Assembly: GCA_005408345.1 (NCBI GenBank)
Contig: SEMN01000136.1
Span: 372,001 to 436,000 of the forward strand
Direction: 5' to 3'
Length of the DNA: 64,000 nucleotides
From: Macquaria australasica
Taxonomy: Eukaryota; Chordata; Actinopteri; Centrarchiformes; Percichthyidae
In this document: one piece after another, positions 51,116 to 64,000 of the stretch
Numbering within the stretch: the stretch's first letter is position 1
Layout of the letters: each line of letters starts with the position of its first letter
The notes under the pieces: generated by a model
Told to the model about the DNA's origin: nothing
Database searches by the model: none
Seen by the model: only the letters and a program-made list of their open reading frames with translations
Translations under genes and position numbers: made by a program

Positions 51116-51673
51116 AATAAAACTAATTCAAACTCATCATCAGAAATAAACGCATCAATATATCAACATGACTTCATAGCCCTCTCAGCAGATTATATAT
51201 AAGTCTGGGTCTGTACCTTATAATTAAAATAAATAAGCTACATCAATACAAAACCATGAAGATAAACTATTATCAGAGGTAATATGCTGCTGTGAATAAC
51301 CTCTGAGGCTATTCTTAAGCACCTGCTTATGATTTTAAGATTTCCTGGCAGTCTATTCCCCATACTCCCTGCCATGCATGGAAAAGTTTCCCCAAAATCA
51401 GTTCTGACTGCTGACATAGCTGAACACTGGGGCAGACTGGAGCATTTCCAGGTTTGAAGGCTTGATCAGTTAGCTGCATGAAAAACACAGTCTGTACACA
51501 CAAATATGTTCACAACAACAGTTGTAACAGCTGAACTGAAATGATCGGTGTGACTGTCATATGGTGGCCCTGAGAGCTCGACACGCTGCAACTTAAGCAA
51601 ATGTATGCACCACAAGCAAATGAAGAAAACATCTTTATCAATGTTACAACGTGTGCAGCATTTAGCAGAACTG

Positions 51674-52834
51674 TTACAGCCCGCAACGTACAGCGTAATC
51701 TTTTGTACTTACAGTGTACCAGTACAGTACGTACCAAGTAGGTACAGGGGAACAGTTAGAGAATAAGGGGGTAACAATACGGGATTTTACAAATGATTTA
51801 TACTGTAGTTATTTTTTAATTACCGGGTATCCTGTTATTACAGAGTATTTATGACCTACTGAGTAACAATCTGGACATTTGGGAGAAATTTAGAGAGAAT
51901 GTATACCATAGTTATTATACCCTGTAGTTACCCTATAACTAAATGTAACAAGAGGGGAACCACCACAGCATGTCTAACTCTGTAACTACAGAGAACAATG
52001 TGAGAAGAGTTTGTTTCGATTTGACTTGCCTCAAAACATGGAAGAATATTACATTATCAGCACACTTTGCTGTCAGAAGAGTATATATTAATATTAACCA
52101 CGGCCTATATGATTCATACCTGGTGTTTTATCTTGCTATATTTGTATTTATTTCCTGGGATGAAAGGAGGCCGTGCACAGAGCTGAGAAAAGGTAAGCTC
52201 GCACCTTGAGGAGCTGTAATGCTGGTCGAACACAATTGCCCGGGAGAAGACTTTCAACATATGAATGACTTCAAAATTGTCAACACGTGGTTACACGAAA
52301 CACAAGTGAGTGACATCTAGTGAACTCTGTCCGCCGATGGCAGGCGGAGCCACGAGGCCATAAATGAGCGTCCAGTATGCACGACGATATACTGTCCCCT
52401 GGACCTTTGTTCCGAAGTAAACGCACAGATGTGCCCAGTAGTTATTTTAAGGACCCCAAAATTATAAAGGAACAATGAAGTCATCACTCCATCTTCCCTG
52501 AGACGTCCAGAATTGTGCTCAGTTTTATGGTCACACTGCACCCTGTAGTAATAGAATAGGTACCCAGTAGTTAAATAATAACTACAGTATACATTCTCTC
52601 TAAATTTCTCCCAAACCTCCAGATTGTTACTCAGTAGGTCATAAATACTCTATAATAACAGAACAGATACCTGGTAATTAAAAAATAACTACAGTATAAA
52701 TTATTTGTATTGTTACCCCCTTATTCTCTAACTGTTCCCTGTAGCTACTTGGTACGTACTGTACTGGTACACTGTAAGTACAAAAGATGACACTGTAACT
52801 CCTGAGTAATTACGCTGTACGTTGCGGGCTGTAA
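51674..52834. mobile_element. 1.16-kb element with long terminal inverted repeats
   Basis: The left arm (51,674 to about 51,945) is the inverted complement of the right arm (about 52,545 to 52,834). The outer ends read TTACAGCCCGCAACGTACAG and its complement. The arms stay alignable for about 270 bases with a few mismatches and one insertion of about 25 bases in the right arm, near its outer end. A core of about 600 bases is not part of the inverted repeat. No transposase was recognised; a frame at 51,970-52,209 has no known domain. A TA flanks each CAGCCCGC end, so a TA target duplication is possible. It is probably a non-autonomous DNA transposon. Confidence 0.8.
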
Positions 52835-53149
52835 TCTAAAGCGTTACTGAAAACACAACCAAATACAGAAACACGCTTTGCTCATTTTCCATGACAACAA
52901 ATATGTCCGAGGTGTGTCAGGGTGAGTTCATTTCACAGTAATGTCCCCTGGAGACATCTGTTATTTTCCCTTGTGTTCTGTGCGACTTACAGCATTTCTG
53001 CATATGCGTTGTGTTTCTGCATTTGATTGTGTTTTCTTACTTTGCTATGTTTTTTTTTTCTAATTGCTGCACATGTGTTGTCAAATTGATGAAGATGTTT
53101 TCTTCGTTTGCTTGTGTTTTTCTATTTGTACGTCTTTATATAAAATGCT

Positions 53150-53300
53150 AACTAGTGAGCTTTAGAGATGCTGGTAGGTGGATTTTGTTACCTTTGGAAG
53201 AGCCGGGCTAGCTTGTTTCCCCCTGTTTTCAGAGTGGTGTCAATCTCTTCATCTAACTCCAGAAGGTGAAAAACTTGTTTATCAAAATGTCGCACGTTTG
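53150..53300 (+). repeat. Family B repeat, right-arm fragment
   Basis: It matches 2,830-3,000: GATGCTGGTAGGTGGATTTT, AGAGTGGTGTCAATCTCTTC and ATCTAACTC. Confidence 0.6.
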
Positions 53301-56276
53301 CCTTAAGGCAGTAATGGTAGCAAACTATAGGCACCAAAAGTAGAAATAATCAGTCTGAAAAACGGTACCATGTGTCAGCAGTATTTTGTCACGTAGCTAC
53401 TGCTGGTAAAATTGGAGCGAAAAGTAATAGGAACTCAATACTCAAGTAAAGTATAATACTATTAAAATTCCACAAGTACAGTTGTTGAAAGTAAAAGTAC
53501 CTGGTTGCCATTGCAGGTCAGACTCCCTCTGCGTAAAAGTGTCAACTTGCACAATCCCATTCAAACTGTGAGCTACTCCACACACTGTGCAGATACTTTC
53601 ATTGTAATAATATTTTGGGCAACGTTTATAAAATGCAGGGCTGCAATTAATGTCCACAGATTATTAACAGCTGATGATGGTCAGAAATATATTTATCATG
53701 CAGCTCTGAATTTAAAAACTCATTGTTTGGCACGAGGTGTGTGCTCTGCGGTACAATGTAACCTTCCCTGTTCAACTATAACTCATTTAATCATGCGTCG
53801 TTTTTACTTTGTCTTATGTAACCATTTTAGTGTCTGAAGCTTGAACCCTTGAGTGTCTTTGGGGAGCCGATCTGATTGTTTGCCCTGCAGAGGAATCTGC
53901 TCTGACAGCCTCTGCTACTCACACAAACTGTGCTGTAACAAAGGCATCTCTATGCTGCTGCAGCTGCTGGTGGTTCTGCTGGTTACAGTAGGTGCAAACC
54001 ACTTGCTGGATCCAGAATCTCATTTCATTGATTAAAAATCATTCCTGCATTCATTCATTAAAGACATTGCAAGATTTATTCATTCACTAACAGTTGTCCA
54101 ATCTGCCCCTAGGAGGCATTGTACTACTCTACTACTACTCTACAGATGACCCACTGAAACGGCATCATGCAGGCTCCTCCTCTCTGCAGTCCTGTTCAAC
54201 TAATGGCCACTGTTCATGTTGTAGCAGGCCACTGAGTTGAACTAACTGAACTCTGACAAATGCCCACCTTGATGTCATGTTTCCTGCTTGAAAAGTTGGG
54301 GTTTTTTTGTTTGTTTTTTCCAAAACTACACCTTTGAATAAAATCTTTGTCAGAGTGGCAAAAGCACAGAATAGAAAATAAGTCCAAACAAATAAACAGT
54401 GAAACAAAATGCAGTAGATGCGACTATGGGGTGAGGCTACAGTGACAAGAGCGGAACGAGAAAATTGAATGAAACTTGGCTGCGTTGCTGTGACTGATTG
54501 ATGTGCAGCCCACACCCCCTCCCATTCCTCAATCTAATCTAGGGTTAACAGCATGGCATGTAGTCAGATGTACCAGTTTTACCTTTATGTTATGTAATCT
54601 ACACAATATGCCTCTGTACAGTATGTTAGAATTCCCCAAGGCTGCCTCCAGGGTAAATACTTTCACACCTAAATGAGAAAAGAAAATCAAGCGAGGCGCT
54701 TTCTCTCTGCTCCAACTGCCTGCAGGCAAATGCTTGCATAGTCCTTTGTCCTTTATGTAGGTTATCTTTATCAGAACACTTTTTGGTAATCTTCAAACTG
54801 TATACTAATACTAACAGAGGTCTTTAAAATGAATAATTATTTAATAAAGTTCTTCTGGGAACATGCTGCCAGTGCATGCTTGCACAGCAGCTCATGTTAC
54901 ATCTGTAATACAGAGGCCAGCCAACAACACACAAAGATACAGTGTATGATTACAGAAAGACCAAACACCTGAGCACCTGAGTCGGCAATGAGTCAGTCCA
55001 TGAGCTCATCCAAGACAAACTTTTGTTGCAATACGACGCATAAAAATGTCTGGCACAAACTTTGGCTACATGGTGGTTTAACTTAATTTTTCTGTTGTGC
55101 ACAATAAGTAAGTGTGAAATCTGTTCTCAAGTAGGGATTGATTCACTTATGCTAAATGCCAATAAAAAACATGATGACTTACTTGTTAAAAAGCTATTAG
55201 TGTTTGATGTCTCTCCAGGGTTTCATGATTTCGTCATGTAAACTGTCAGATTTTATAGTCTCAGTATACCAGCGGCAATATAGTTATAACCACCATGTCA
55301 ATTTGCCTCCTCCAGGATTTGTCTATACAGGACTTGATATAACATGTGCAAGACTGACAAGTGTTCTTAAAAAAAAACACACTCTCAGCTTGAGTAACAG
55401 GTCTGAATTCCTCCTCAGGCTCGGGGCGGAGACCACTGACAGGTGGAGGATCAAGATCTATTGAAAGGAAGAGCATTAAAACTTTCAGGATGCTTGTTTG
55501 AGGTGTGCCCCTTTTCTTGTGTTAAAACCAAAGCATGCAACAACAACAATCACTTTCTGAAGAAGTTGGACCTTTTAGGTTAGGCTGCAGGAGAATTGCA
55601 ATGCATTTGTAATGTTATGAAATGAAGTACAGGAGCTACTATGGTGGAATTCTGTCGGGTTACAGCAGTGAAATAACAACAGACATATAGCGTTGATTAG
55701 ATCAAATCAAATTCACAATATAGTGGCATCTGAGAGTTAAACCTAATCTAAAATAATGTAAAAGATGTTGTACAACTTCTACAAAATGTCTTTGAAAAGC
55801 AAGAAAGAAAGACAAACATGTAAAAACATGCATTTACAAATACATTATGTCAAGCACATTTACAAATATGATAACCAAATTTATGCACACCATTTACATA
55901 CATGAGGGGTGTAAAATATTAGAAACACCTTTACTACGACCTCAATAATAAACATAAAGTAGAATTATCACCTTTCTGACGGTATTAAAGAAACAGAAAA
56001 TGTATGAGAAAAAGTAGAATTCATGACAGTTAATGTATTGGGTTGCATTGGATTGTACAGGTGTACCTGGATTGCATAGTATCATCACAGGCTGAGAGGA
56101 AGTATCTGGTGCGGCATTAAAGAACCCTTATTCTTTACTTTGAGATAGCACATCAACCACCAGGTACTCCTCCGTTCACTAAAAAGCCCACTGAAGCCAT
56201 ATGATCAGCACATGTTGTCTGACTGCAGTATATGGAAGGCCGATTGGACCAAAACATCTAGTTTGACATTCGTCTT

Positions 56277-56318
56277 AAAATTGACGCCTTAAGACGTTCA
56301 AAATTGACGCCTTAAGAC
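56277..56318 (+). repeat. Short tandem/palindromic repeat
   Basis: A 19-base unit AAAATTGACGCCTTAAGAC occurs twice, 23 bases apart. Each unit ends in the palindromic CTTAAG, and GTCTTAA just before the first copy is complementary to that end. Confidence 0.8.
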
Positions 56319-59300
56319 ATTTGGACCTTAAGGCTTCCATGCTATTGGTTGGTGTCAACATACCCACCCCTTTTTGACGTATGGGCTGCGTTGGGCTGTA
56401 CTTATACCTATGTTGTGGTCATGTGGGCTGATTGGACCCTCTAGTAAGAGCCCATGCATGTTTACAGGGTCAAAAGTGAAATCTAAAAAGACAGCTTGAG
56501 ATTTGGAGCTACAAGGCCTTCTCAAATCTGCCATACACAGTACAAAATGCCTTCTTTGTTTTGTCTTCATTATCCAACAATGTCCACAACTCTTCTCCAG
56601 TACACCATGCTTTATTCACTGATCCTTTTCGCCAATCTTGCCTTCATCAAGGTGATGTCTGAGGCTGCTTATACACAATTCATTGATCTGTCATGTGACC
56701 AATAAATCCCACATATGCCATATATACAAAACATTACAATCATCGTTGTCTTCCAAAACACTATTTACAAAATATCATTACTCTTATTTGAGAAATATCA
56801 GTGACCATAAATCTGGAATATAACATGGCAATCATCTTTTCATAATATTCTTTAAAAAATACAATCTTTCATCTGAGCCCATCAATGGGTAAAAAGGTTG
56901 AATATCTATTTTTCAATATAAGCAAACAAATTCTATATAATTTCAACCTCCTGTCTTCATTCTCCACCTACTTTTTTCATTCACCTGTTATGCAATTCTC
57001 ATCAGCATGAAAGGAAATATGAACTGTATCCCATATTATTTTCATCTTTTTTTCTCTGTAATGTGCAAGACTGTCTTGCCCAAAACAGCTACCGAGCTTC
57101 TGAAACCCCGGCTGCTAACACATATTCCAGGAGGACATTAGTGAGGCTCAGGAGCCCGCCTAGCCACTAAATTAAAAAGTGAAACAACTGATTAATATTA
57201 ATAGTCCAGTCGTAAGAGATGCACCTAATAGCAAGACCCATAAAACAGGCAAGATATGTGAAAGAAACTGCCAAAACAAAACAAAAAAAATAATTTTCAA
57301 AAACACATCCAATATCACAGAAAACATGCCGATACCAGTCATTGGTTTCATAGCAGCTGCGTTGAAATGCAAATTTGTTAAAGTACTTCAACACTGAAGT
57401 GCCATATCAAGAAAGGCAGGACCTGGACCTGCATTGTTACTTAAGCTTTTTTAAAAGCTTGAACAGACCGCCACGTTGTAAAGCTGCACTGGATAAAGGC
57501 ACACCACGTGTGAGTGCAACTTGAGCTGTCTGTCTGAGCTTGCTTGCAGGCTCCACATAATTTGTGTACAATCAAATTACCCCAAACTAATTGACAAAAG
57601 GAAAACCTGGGGCCATGCACTTCATCATAGGAGTACTGGTTGGTGATGACCAATGGTGCCCTGTGCACTGTACTGTATGTGTAGGATGCTTATGTAATGT
57701 TCAAAAGGCAGGTAGAGGTGGAGGTGGGATGTCAACAGGGGCCCAAGGGGGGGTTATGCCCATCTCTGGACCAGTTTGGTTTCAACTATGTATCTAGGCT
57801 ATGATCTGCCATAACTAAGCTGCCCTGCCCCAAAGGTGGTGTCTGGGTGTGTAGCTCTAAAAGGTAGATGGAGATGTTTCCAGAGTGTGTGCCAATCACA
57901 CATGGTTAGATCAACAGTCATTTTACTCCACATATCTGATAACAGCACAGTGGCAAAGTTGCATAACCCTGTTTGTTCTGTCCTAATAATTCATCATAAA
58001 GGAAAAGCTTCTGTTCACATCATATGTTTCCTAATTCCTCACTTATTCCCACAGATATACACATTTTGTGTTTGTTGTATTGCTGTGCAAACGCTTCTCC
58101 TTAGTTATACTCTAAACTTGGTTGTCAAGATTTTCTGTGTGGACGCAATGTCAAATATGTTTCTCAGACTTTTCAGTTCAACTTTCTGTCAACAGAAACG
58201 CTCTCAACAAAAGCTATGTGTTAAAATGACAGAAAGTGACATCATTAATATGTCACTTTGAGATGCAGCTCAATCATCATCATTGAGTAACTGACTGTCA
58301 CTTAGTTTTGTAGGCTGAACATGCCATAAAAGGTGTGTGCAGAACTACTCAGGGTTTGTTTCATTGTGTGATTTGTCTGCAGAAAAGTCACAATGAGAAA
58401 CCTGAGGTATGCAGCTGTCTGACAAACTTAATCACTTCTGCCCAAATTTGATAGAAAGGCTTGTGGGTGTGCACAAACACTCACTCTGTTTATCTCTCAC
58501 ACATAACTTTCACTCTAAAGAACACACAGGTGTGTCAGACTAAATTCTCCTGGTGCTGCATCAACGTTTGAATGGCTAAACACTGAATTGGCATCAGTGA
58601 TTTTCCATTTCATGATGATCTTTTAAAAATATTTTTTGCCAGTAAGTGACTTTCCCACCACCAAGCACAAAATACTGTGCATGTTGATGGCAAATAGTGT
58701 GCATGTTGATGGCAGTTTCCTAAAATTATGTTACTGTGGATGAGGATGTTGATATTTATAATACTTTAGTGACCCCACTAACTTTCATCTGGTGCCACCC
58801 TTGGGGGGAGAAATTGTACAGTTTAAGCCCCACTGCTGTTGGGACTCTATGACAATTCATGTTATGAAGGGAATTATCTTCTAAGGGAAAGCTTGCTGGG
58901 CTTTAGTCTTGTTTTATGTTTTTTTCATTGTGGCTTAAACCCAGTCCACGCCTACCTTAACAAATCTATGTTCAACCCACAGATATTAAACATGATAGTT
59001 AGTGTTGATGATCTTTAGAGTTATTTCATTGTTTGGGGAGAAGCTTTTGGGCAGGTTTTAGTGGGTTATTAGAAGAAGTTTAACACAGTTTGAGTCATCA
59101 TACTTTCTTTGACTGTCTCTTAACATTGTGTGAAGCAAGTGTTACAGTGTGACGACTTGAGTGCTGATAAGTTTGCCAGCAGCAAAGTTCTGGCATCCTG
59201 TTGGCTGCCAAGTGTGGTTTACGAGCACAAGTTAATTATTTCCTACTATCAAAAGTTGCGTTCTGAAGGTGTAAGGCCTAAATGGTGGGGTGGTTTGCTG

Positions 59301-59515
59301 ACACATTCTCGGTTTACTTTCACCAGTCCAAACACGCATGTCTGCAGGTATGTACCAAGAAGTCTACTGTTGGAGGCTGACGTTTTCTACTCCCCTTTTT
59401 ATTATTATTATTATTTAACATTTACACCATATTTACACAAGCAAACTACACCTTTATTGCATAACTTCTCACAGATTCTCAAATGAATGACAAACATGAA
59501 GGATACAAACCATGT

Positions 59516-59520
<5 letters not shown>

Positions 59521-59604
<84 letters not shown>
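59521..59604. repeat. (CA)n microsatellite, longest in the window
   Basis: About 42 uninterrupted CA units. A short (TA)n run follows at about 59,867-59,883. Confidence 0.97.
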
Positions 59605-59608
<4 letters not shown>

Positions 59609-60394
59609 AGGGACTTAAAGAGGCGATGAGTATGTAATGACAAGACAGTGGTTGCTAGGAACTGCAGCAACAATAACAGGAGGTGGCTACACATCTGTCA
59701 TAGTGAATTGTGGGAATGGAATGTAGTCTGATAACAGGAAACAGATTCATGAGTTATTTTCTATATATAGCCTACTCCACTGTTTTACAGTATTCAAATC
59801 ATTTTCCAATTAATCTGCTTTACCTCAAAAATGCCTGCTTGAATGCAAACATCAAAATATATACAGTATATATATATATATACATTAGACCACACTTGTT
59901 TCAGTGAACGCTATGGCTCTGTAAAGCGTAATAAAATAAAATCCTTCGATCCTACATGTCATTGTGATTTTGATATAATCAGCCACAAATCATCTTGTTA
60001 TGTCTATAACTCTCTGTGGGAGGTCCAGTTGCAACACCAAACAGATCTCACACCCAATAGGAGCCTTTAACCCATGACTGCGTTGACTGAGTAGCCACAC
60101 CCTTCACGACTTGATTTGTTGACAGATTCTATGGGTGTCAGTGTATGTAAAGAGCAGAAAGCAGTAAATTCTACTCATGTCTATTGAAATCAGTGATGGA
60201 TGTGCAGGCTGATGCAAGTGCATGACTTCTACAGTATGCCCTATTGAGTCACCGTGAGGCCAGTGAACCTCTGACTGATTGGGTGGGTGGCGCCCAAGGA
60301 ATGTGTTCATTGCAGGCAGAACAGACCTGCTTAGACAAGTTGTCTGTGTGTTATAGTGACTGCCCAGCCCTACTGCTCATGTCCAATGTGAGAC

Positions 60395-60600
60395 GCTGAT
60401 ATAAGTGGCAATGCTAACATGCTGATGTGTAGCAGGTACTATTTAGCAAGTTCATTATCTTAGTTTAGCCTGTTAACATGCTAACATTTGCTAAGCTGAG
60501 GCTGACGGTGAATGTCATTAATTTTGCAGGTCAGACTGAAACTTTGATGATTGTGTTAGATGAGAAATCAGGGGAACGTCAAAGTCATTTGAATGCATAG
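60395..60600 (-). repeat. Dispersed repeat family A, copy 3
   Basis: It shares CAATGCTAACATGCTGATG, TTAACATGCTAACATTTGCT and a following GAGGCTGACGGTGAATGTCA with the other family A copies. Confidence 0.6.
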
Positions 60601-60967
60601 CAAACAAGTAAATCTGCTGGTTTTATCAGAAAGCTGTTTCCTAGCATTCTTTATCTGCGAGACTGACTGTGATTAATTTTTAATCCTTCGCCAGCATAGA
60701 CGAAATGATGATCGATGTAGAGCAACTGTTTAAACAAAAGAACACAAAACTAATAAAACACAGTACAGTCACAGATACTGCGTGGGACTTTATGCAAAGC
60801 AGGTGTTGTCGACTTCTCACTCACACAAGCAAACGTTTGATTCTGTTTTATTTGGGTAGACAGCTAACATGATCTTCCTCGTCTGACGGAGAGTGAGTCA
60901 TCCAGTCAGACTGCAGATTGTGCCAGAGTTTCCATGCCTGACTTCTTCCCACAATTATAGTGAGGCA

Positions 60968-60999
<32 letters not shown>

Positions 61000-61002
61000 G
61001 TG
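60968..61002. repeat. (TG)n microsatellite
   Basis: A TG run of about 35 bases with one TT interruption. Confidence 0.92.
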
Positions 61003-63239
61003 GGCTATAAGCAAGGTGTTAAAGTCCAGAATTGTAAAGTAATATCTCACGGTGACTTTTTAAGCAAACAGTGTGGATGTGTTTAGAAATGTGTTAGCAT
61101 GCCAACAAACTGTTGACTTTGCAACTCTGTGTAAAATCACTAAATACCAGCGATGCAGCTGAGCTTGTTCATGAGAGTGTTTCACTCTACACTTTTATTG
61201 CAGGTTAACCACATTCTCTTCACAAGATATTTCCATGCATGACTTGCGGCCGCTGTGTTGTAAGGGTGTGTACCTTTTTGCAGGTGGTGAGACTGTGAGG
61301 CCCAGATTAAAATTAAATCCAACAGCACTCCCTCACCATGAGCACACCCACAACCTTATGAGGATGCCAAAACAAGCACAGAGGGGTGTGTTTGTGTGTC
61401 CAAAGGCTTCAGATATTCTCTTTTGTGTTTGTTCATTATTCTTCATATGGTCAATGAATAGTTTGACTATACTCATTCAGATCTGACAGGACTTTTGGCC
61501 TTCTGAATTTCCTGAACTTTGCTGTAATGAAGCTCTAGCGAGCACAGTACTGTAACCCCCGTCTGTGACGTTACAGCCAAAATACAGATGAACATGGCAC
61601 CGCAAGCCATGGATAAAGTGTGCCAGAGAAAAAAAAAAAAGTATGCTTAACATACACTAGATCAAAACACTGGACAAAGAAGTTGGAGTGTGAGCCTCCA
61701 GAACAAAGATACATTTACATACAACGACGTGACACAGATAAACATAAACACATTTGTGCAGACAAACATGGTCTTCTTGTGATATACAGAATTTAGCACC
61801 ATGCAGACATGATAAAACGTGTTCCTCCTCCAGATCTGAGTGTCACTGTCGCTGCTGAGTTAAAGTGTCCGAGCAAGTGCGAGTGACAAAGAAAAAATGA
61901 CGCCTCCCATCCTCAAATAATGCTGTCACTGGAAGAATAGATAATATAGTATGTGTGAGTATATAAGACTGTTGTACCACAGTCATGCAGTGAAAGGCTC
62001 TCCTCACTGGCAAATAACTGCAGATACCAGTCTAACCAGCCACACTGTTTGACTGAATTCTTAACATTCCATTATTATTAATAATCAGTGGGTCATGTTC
62101 TCATAATTAAAGTTTTCCTATAATTATCTATAATTCTTATAACTAGTAGCTGATTATTCATAACTATGGGATGCATAGTCATACTTATATTCTAGCTGTT
62201 ATGGACCTATGTGTCCTAATAAAGATACACTGAATTGAATGATGCTAATATACTTTAAACTTTGTTTATTTGAAGATAATGTTTCTAAAAGGAGAATAAT
62301 GTTTTTACACCCAACGGTTCAAGAGCTACATGCCTAAATGTAAAATATGTTGCTGTAAAGCTCAATAATTATGAACATGTGAAGGCAGTTGGGCAAAAGA
62401 GCATTAAAATCCTCTACAGGTTTTAAGTGTTTCTCTCTTTTCTAAGTGAGAGTCACTGTCTCATGGTGCTTGCAAAGATTCCCGACTTTCAGACTTTCAC
62501 AACCTGTGGCTTATTTTGACAAGAATGTGCTCCACCCAAAGGCGATGCGCTCCAGTTATGACGGTGACTGGCTCAACAATCTGAGAGGATTTGCAAAAGC
62601 TACGTTCTCAGGAAAGATAAACTGATGGACAGATATGTGGTGCCGTACTTGTGGTTAGAAATATTCAGCACTAGAAGTAGTAGCAGTAGTAGAGGTATGA
62701 TTTTAATTAGCAATGAAAATAGCTGTCGATAATGATCACTGGCCACTCTCGTGTTACCAAACTGCTGCATTAACAACTAAAGAGGATGTTTCATGTTAAG
62801 TGTGTTAACTAAACAATTTTAAACAAACAAGAAACTAAAGTAAATTATCCCAAGACATGGGAGGCTGGAGCTGTTCAACAGGTTTCAGCATCCAGAGGCA
62901 AGTTAAGATCACAGCACCTAAAGCCATAGACAGGAAGCCCTTTAACACTTGACAAGTGGAATTCTCTGTTTTGCAATTGAAATACCCAGCAGTAGCCTTT
63001 GGGTGTGAAGAAACTGACAGCCATCAAACAACACCTTCATTCTCTTCATGCTCCATTTTTGCTGCAACAATTTCTTTCAGAGGCCAGAGAGGAGCCTGCG
63101 TTTCACTTTTCAAAGAACAGAATGATGCACTTGAGGGCAGCAGCTACGTCCAACTGTTTGTGTGGATTCATTTTAGCACTGATACAAAATCCATTTAAGC
63201 ACACTGCACTCCTAAAACTAGCCGGTATGTTTTGCTTTC

Positions 63240-63938
63240 ACACTCTGACTTGGAAAAAGTCATTCACGCATATATTTTTCTATAGACTTGACTACTGTAG
63301 CTCCCTCCTTTCTGGCATAAAGCAAAAGTCACTCTTTCGCCTCCAACTAGTTCAGAACGCAGCAGCTCGGCATCTCACTGATTTTAACAGACGACATCAC
63401 ATCACCCCAATCCTGGTTTCTCTCCATTGGCTCCCCGTTCCATTTAGAATTGATTTTAAGATTTTACTGATCACTTTTAAAGCACGTCTGGGTCTGGCCC
63501 AAAGCTATATAGCAGAAATGTTGAGCCCATATGAGCCAGTTCGCAGCCTTGGATCCTCAGGTGGGACCCTCCTGGCCGTTCCAAAGTCGAGACTTAAATC
63601 TAAAGGGGGCCGTGCTTTTGCCATCAGGGCCCCTTGGCTTTGGATCGACCTGCCTGAGGAGATAAGTCTCGCAGAATCAGTAACTTCTTTTAAATCACTT
63701 CTTAAAACCCATTTTTATAGACTTGCTTTTACGTGATGTCGTCTTTATATCGTCTTTTTATTGCTTTTACTGTTTTTATTTGTATTTATCTATAATTACT
63801 TTTACCTTGCTTGGCTTGGCTTTCTGTTGTTATATTGCTTTCTGAATATTCTGCTTTTGCTTTGTCTGTCGAAGCCCTTTGTAAACTCTGATTTATAAGG
63901 TACTACATAGATAAACTCATTACTATTAGTATTATGTT
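63240..63938 (+). mobile_element. L2-type LINE, 5'-truncated, with reverse-transcriptase C-terminal remnant
   Basis: An open frame ending at 63,736 encodes motifs typical of the C-terminal end of fish LINE reverse transcriptase: RLDYCSSLL, LQLVQNAAARHLT, HITPILVSLHWLPVPFRIDF, KGGRAFAIRAPWLWIDLPEE and SFKSLLKTHFYRLAF. The catalytic YADD-type region lies upstream and is missing, so the copy cannot act on its own. The 3' end resembles L2 tails (CCCTTTGTAAACTCTG, then GGTACTACATAGATAAAC, then a short ATTA-type repeat) and stops near 63,938. The open frame upstream of about 63,240 is not LINE-like. It is a recent enough insertion to keep its frame open. Confidence 0.85.
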
Positions 63939-64000
63939 TAAGACATTTTGCATCACATACTGCTTACATTTACCTTGAAATGAACTGAAAAGCCTTTGTA

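Larger units (their letters stand above)
50120..63240. other. Gene-poor right flank
   Basis: I found no host exon in about 13 kb. The frames here (for example 53,505-53,837, 57,836-58,261 and 59,130-59,486) show no domain and no splice support. Repeats listed separately account for parts of it; the rest is AT-rich unassigned sequence. A small duplicated 17-mer (TGTGCATGTTGATGGCA) is at about 58,675-58,710. Confidence 0.5.

Noticed and set aside
59130..59486. 118-codon plus-strand frame
   Set aside because: No domain, ends in ATT-repeat-derived tyrosines, no promoter or splice context.
59411..59605. Cys-Val repeat frame
   Set aside because: Translation of the (CA)n tract, as are similar frames at 5,438-5,722 and 6,768-7,016.

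Overview
The window looks like nuclear DNA from a teleost fish, most likely a percomorph. Its genes have many introns with GT-AG boundaries. They are surrounded by AT-rich spacer, long (CA)n and (TCTA)n microsatellites, a tRNA-like SINE, a truncated L2-type LINE and several short repeat families that I know as common in percomorph genomes. There is no sign of bacterial or plasmid organisation.

Four gene loci can be supported, in the order tns2 - eif4b - krt18 - krt8. tns2, eif4b and krt18 are on the minus strand and krt8 is on the plus strand. This matches the vertebrate block KRT8-KRT18-EIF4B-TNS2. (1) Positions 1-9,010: two consecutive minus-strand exons encode a complete zinc-binding C1 domain of tensin-2. 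Separately, one frameshifted tensin exon lies at 593-707 on the opposite strand. (2) 9,011-20,590: repeat-bearing spacer where the first tns2 exon should lie but was not found. (3) 20,590-31,330: a complete eif4b, 15 coding exons, 642 codons plus stop, with a CpG-rich 5' end. (4) 32,900-36,840: a complete type I keratin, krt18, 7 exons, 419 codons plus stop, with an unusually short tail. (5) 36,840-43,510: the spacer between the two divergently transcribed keratin genes. (6) 43,510-50,120: a complete type II keratin at the krt8 position, 9 exons, 552 codons plus stop, with an unusual Lys/Glu-rich tail. (7) 50,120-64,000: no host gene recognised. This part holds a 1.16-kb inverted-repeat element, repeat fragments, a (CA)n tract and a LINE reverse-transcriptase remnant.

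The two keratins are type I and type II partners that assemble as obligate heteropolymers of simple epithelia, so their head-to-head layout suits shared control. eif4b is a general translation factor and tns2 a focal-adhesion adaptor; their presence here is conserved linkage rather than a pathway.

The oddest points are the orphan inverted tensin exon, the two atypical keratin tails, a 16-glycine tract in eIF4B made of a trinucleotide repeat, and the long-armed inverted-repeat element. Exon boundaries were worked out by hand from reading frame, splice sites and conserved peptides. I saw nothing that clearly amounts to a new multi-gene system.
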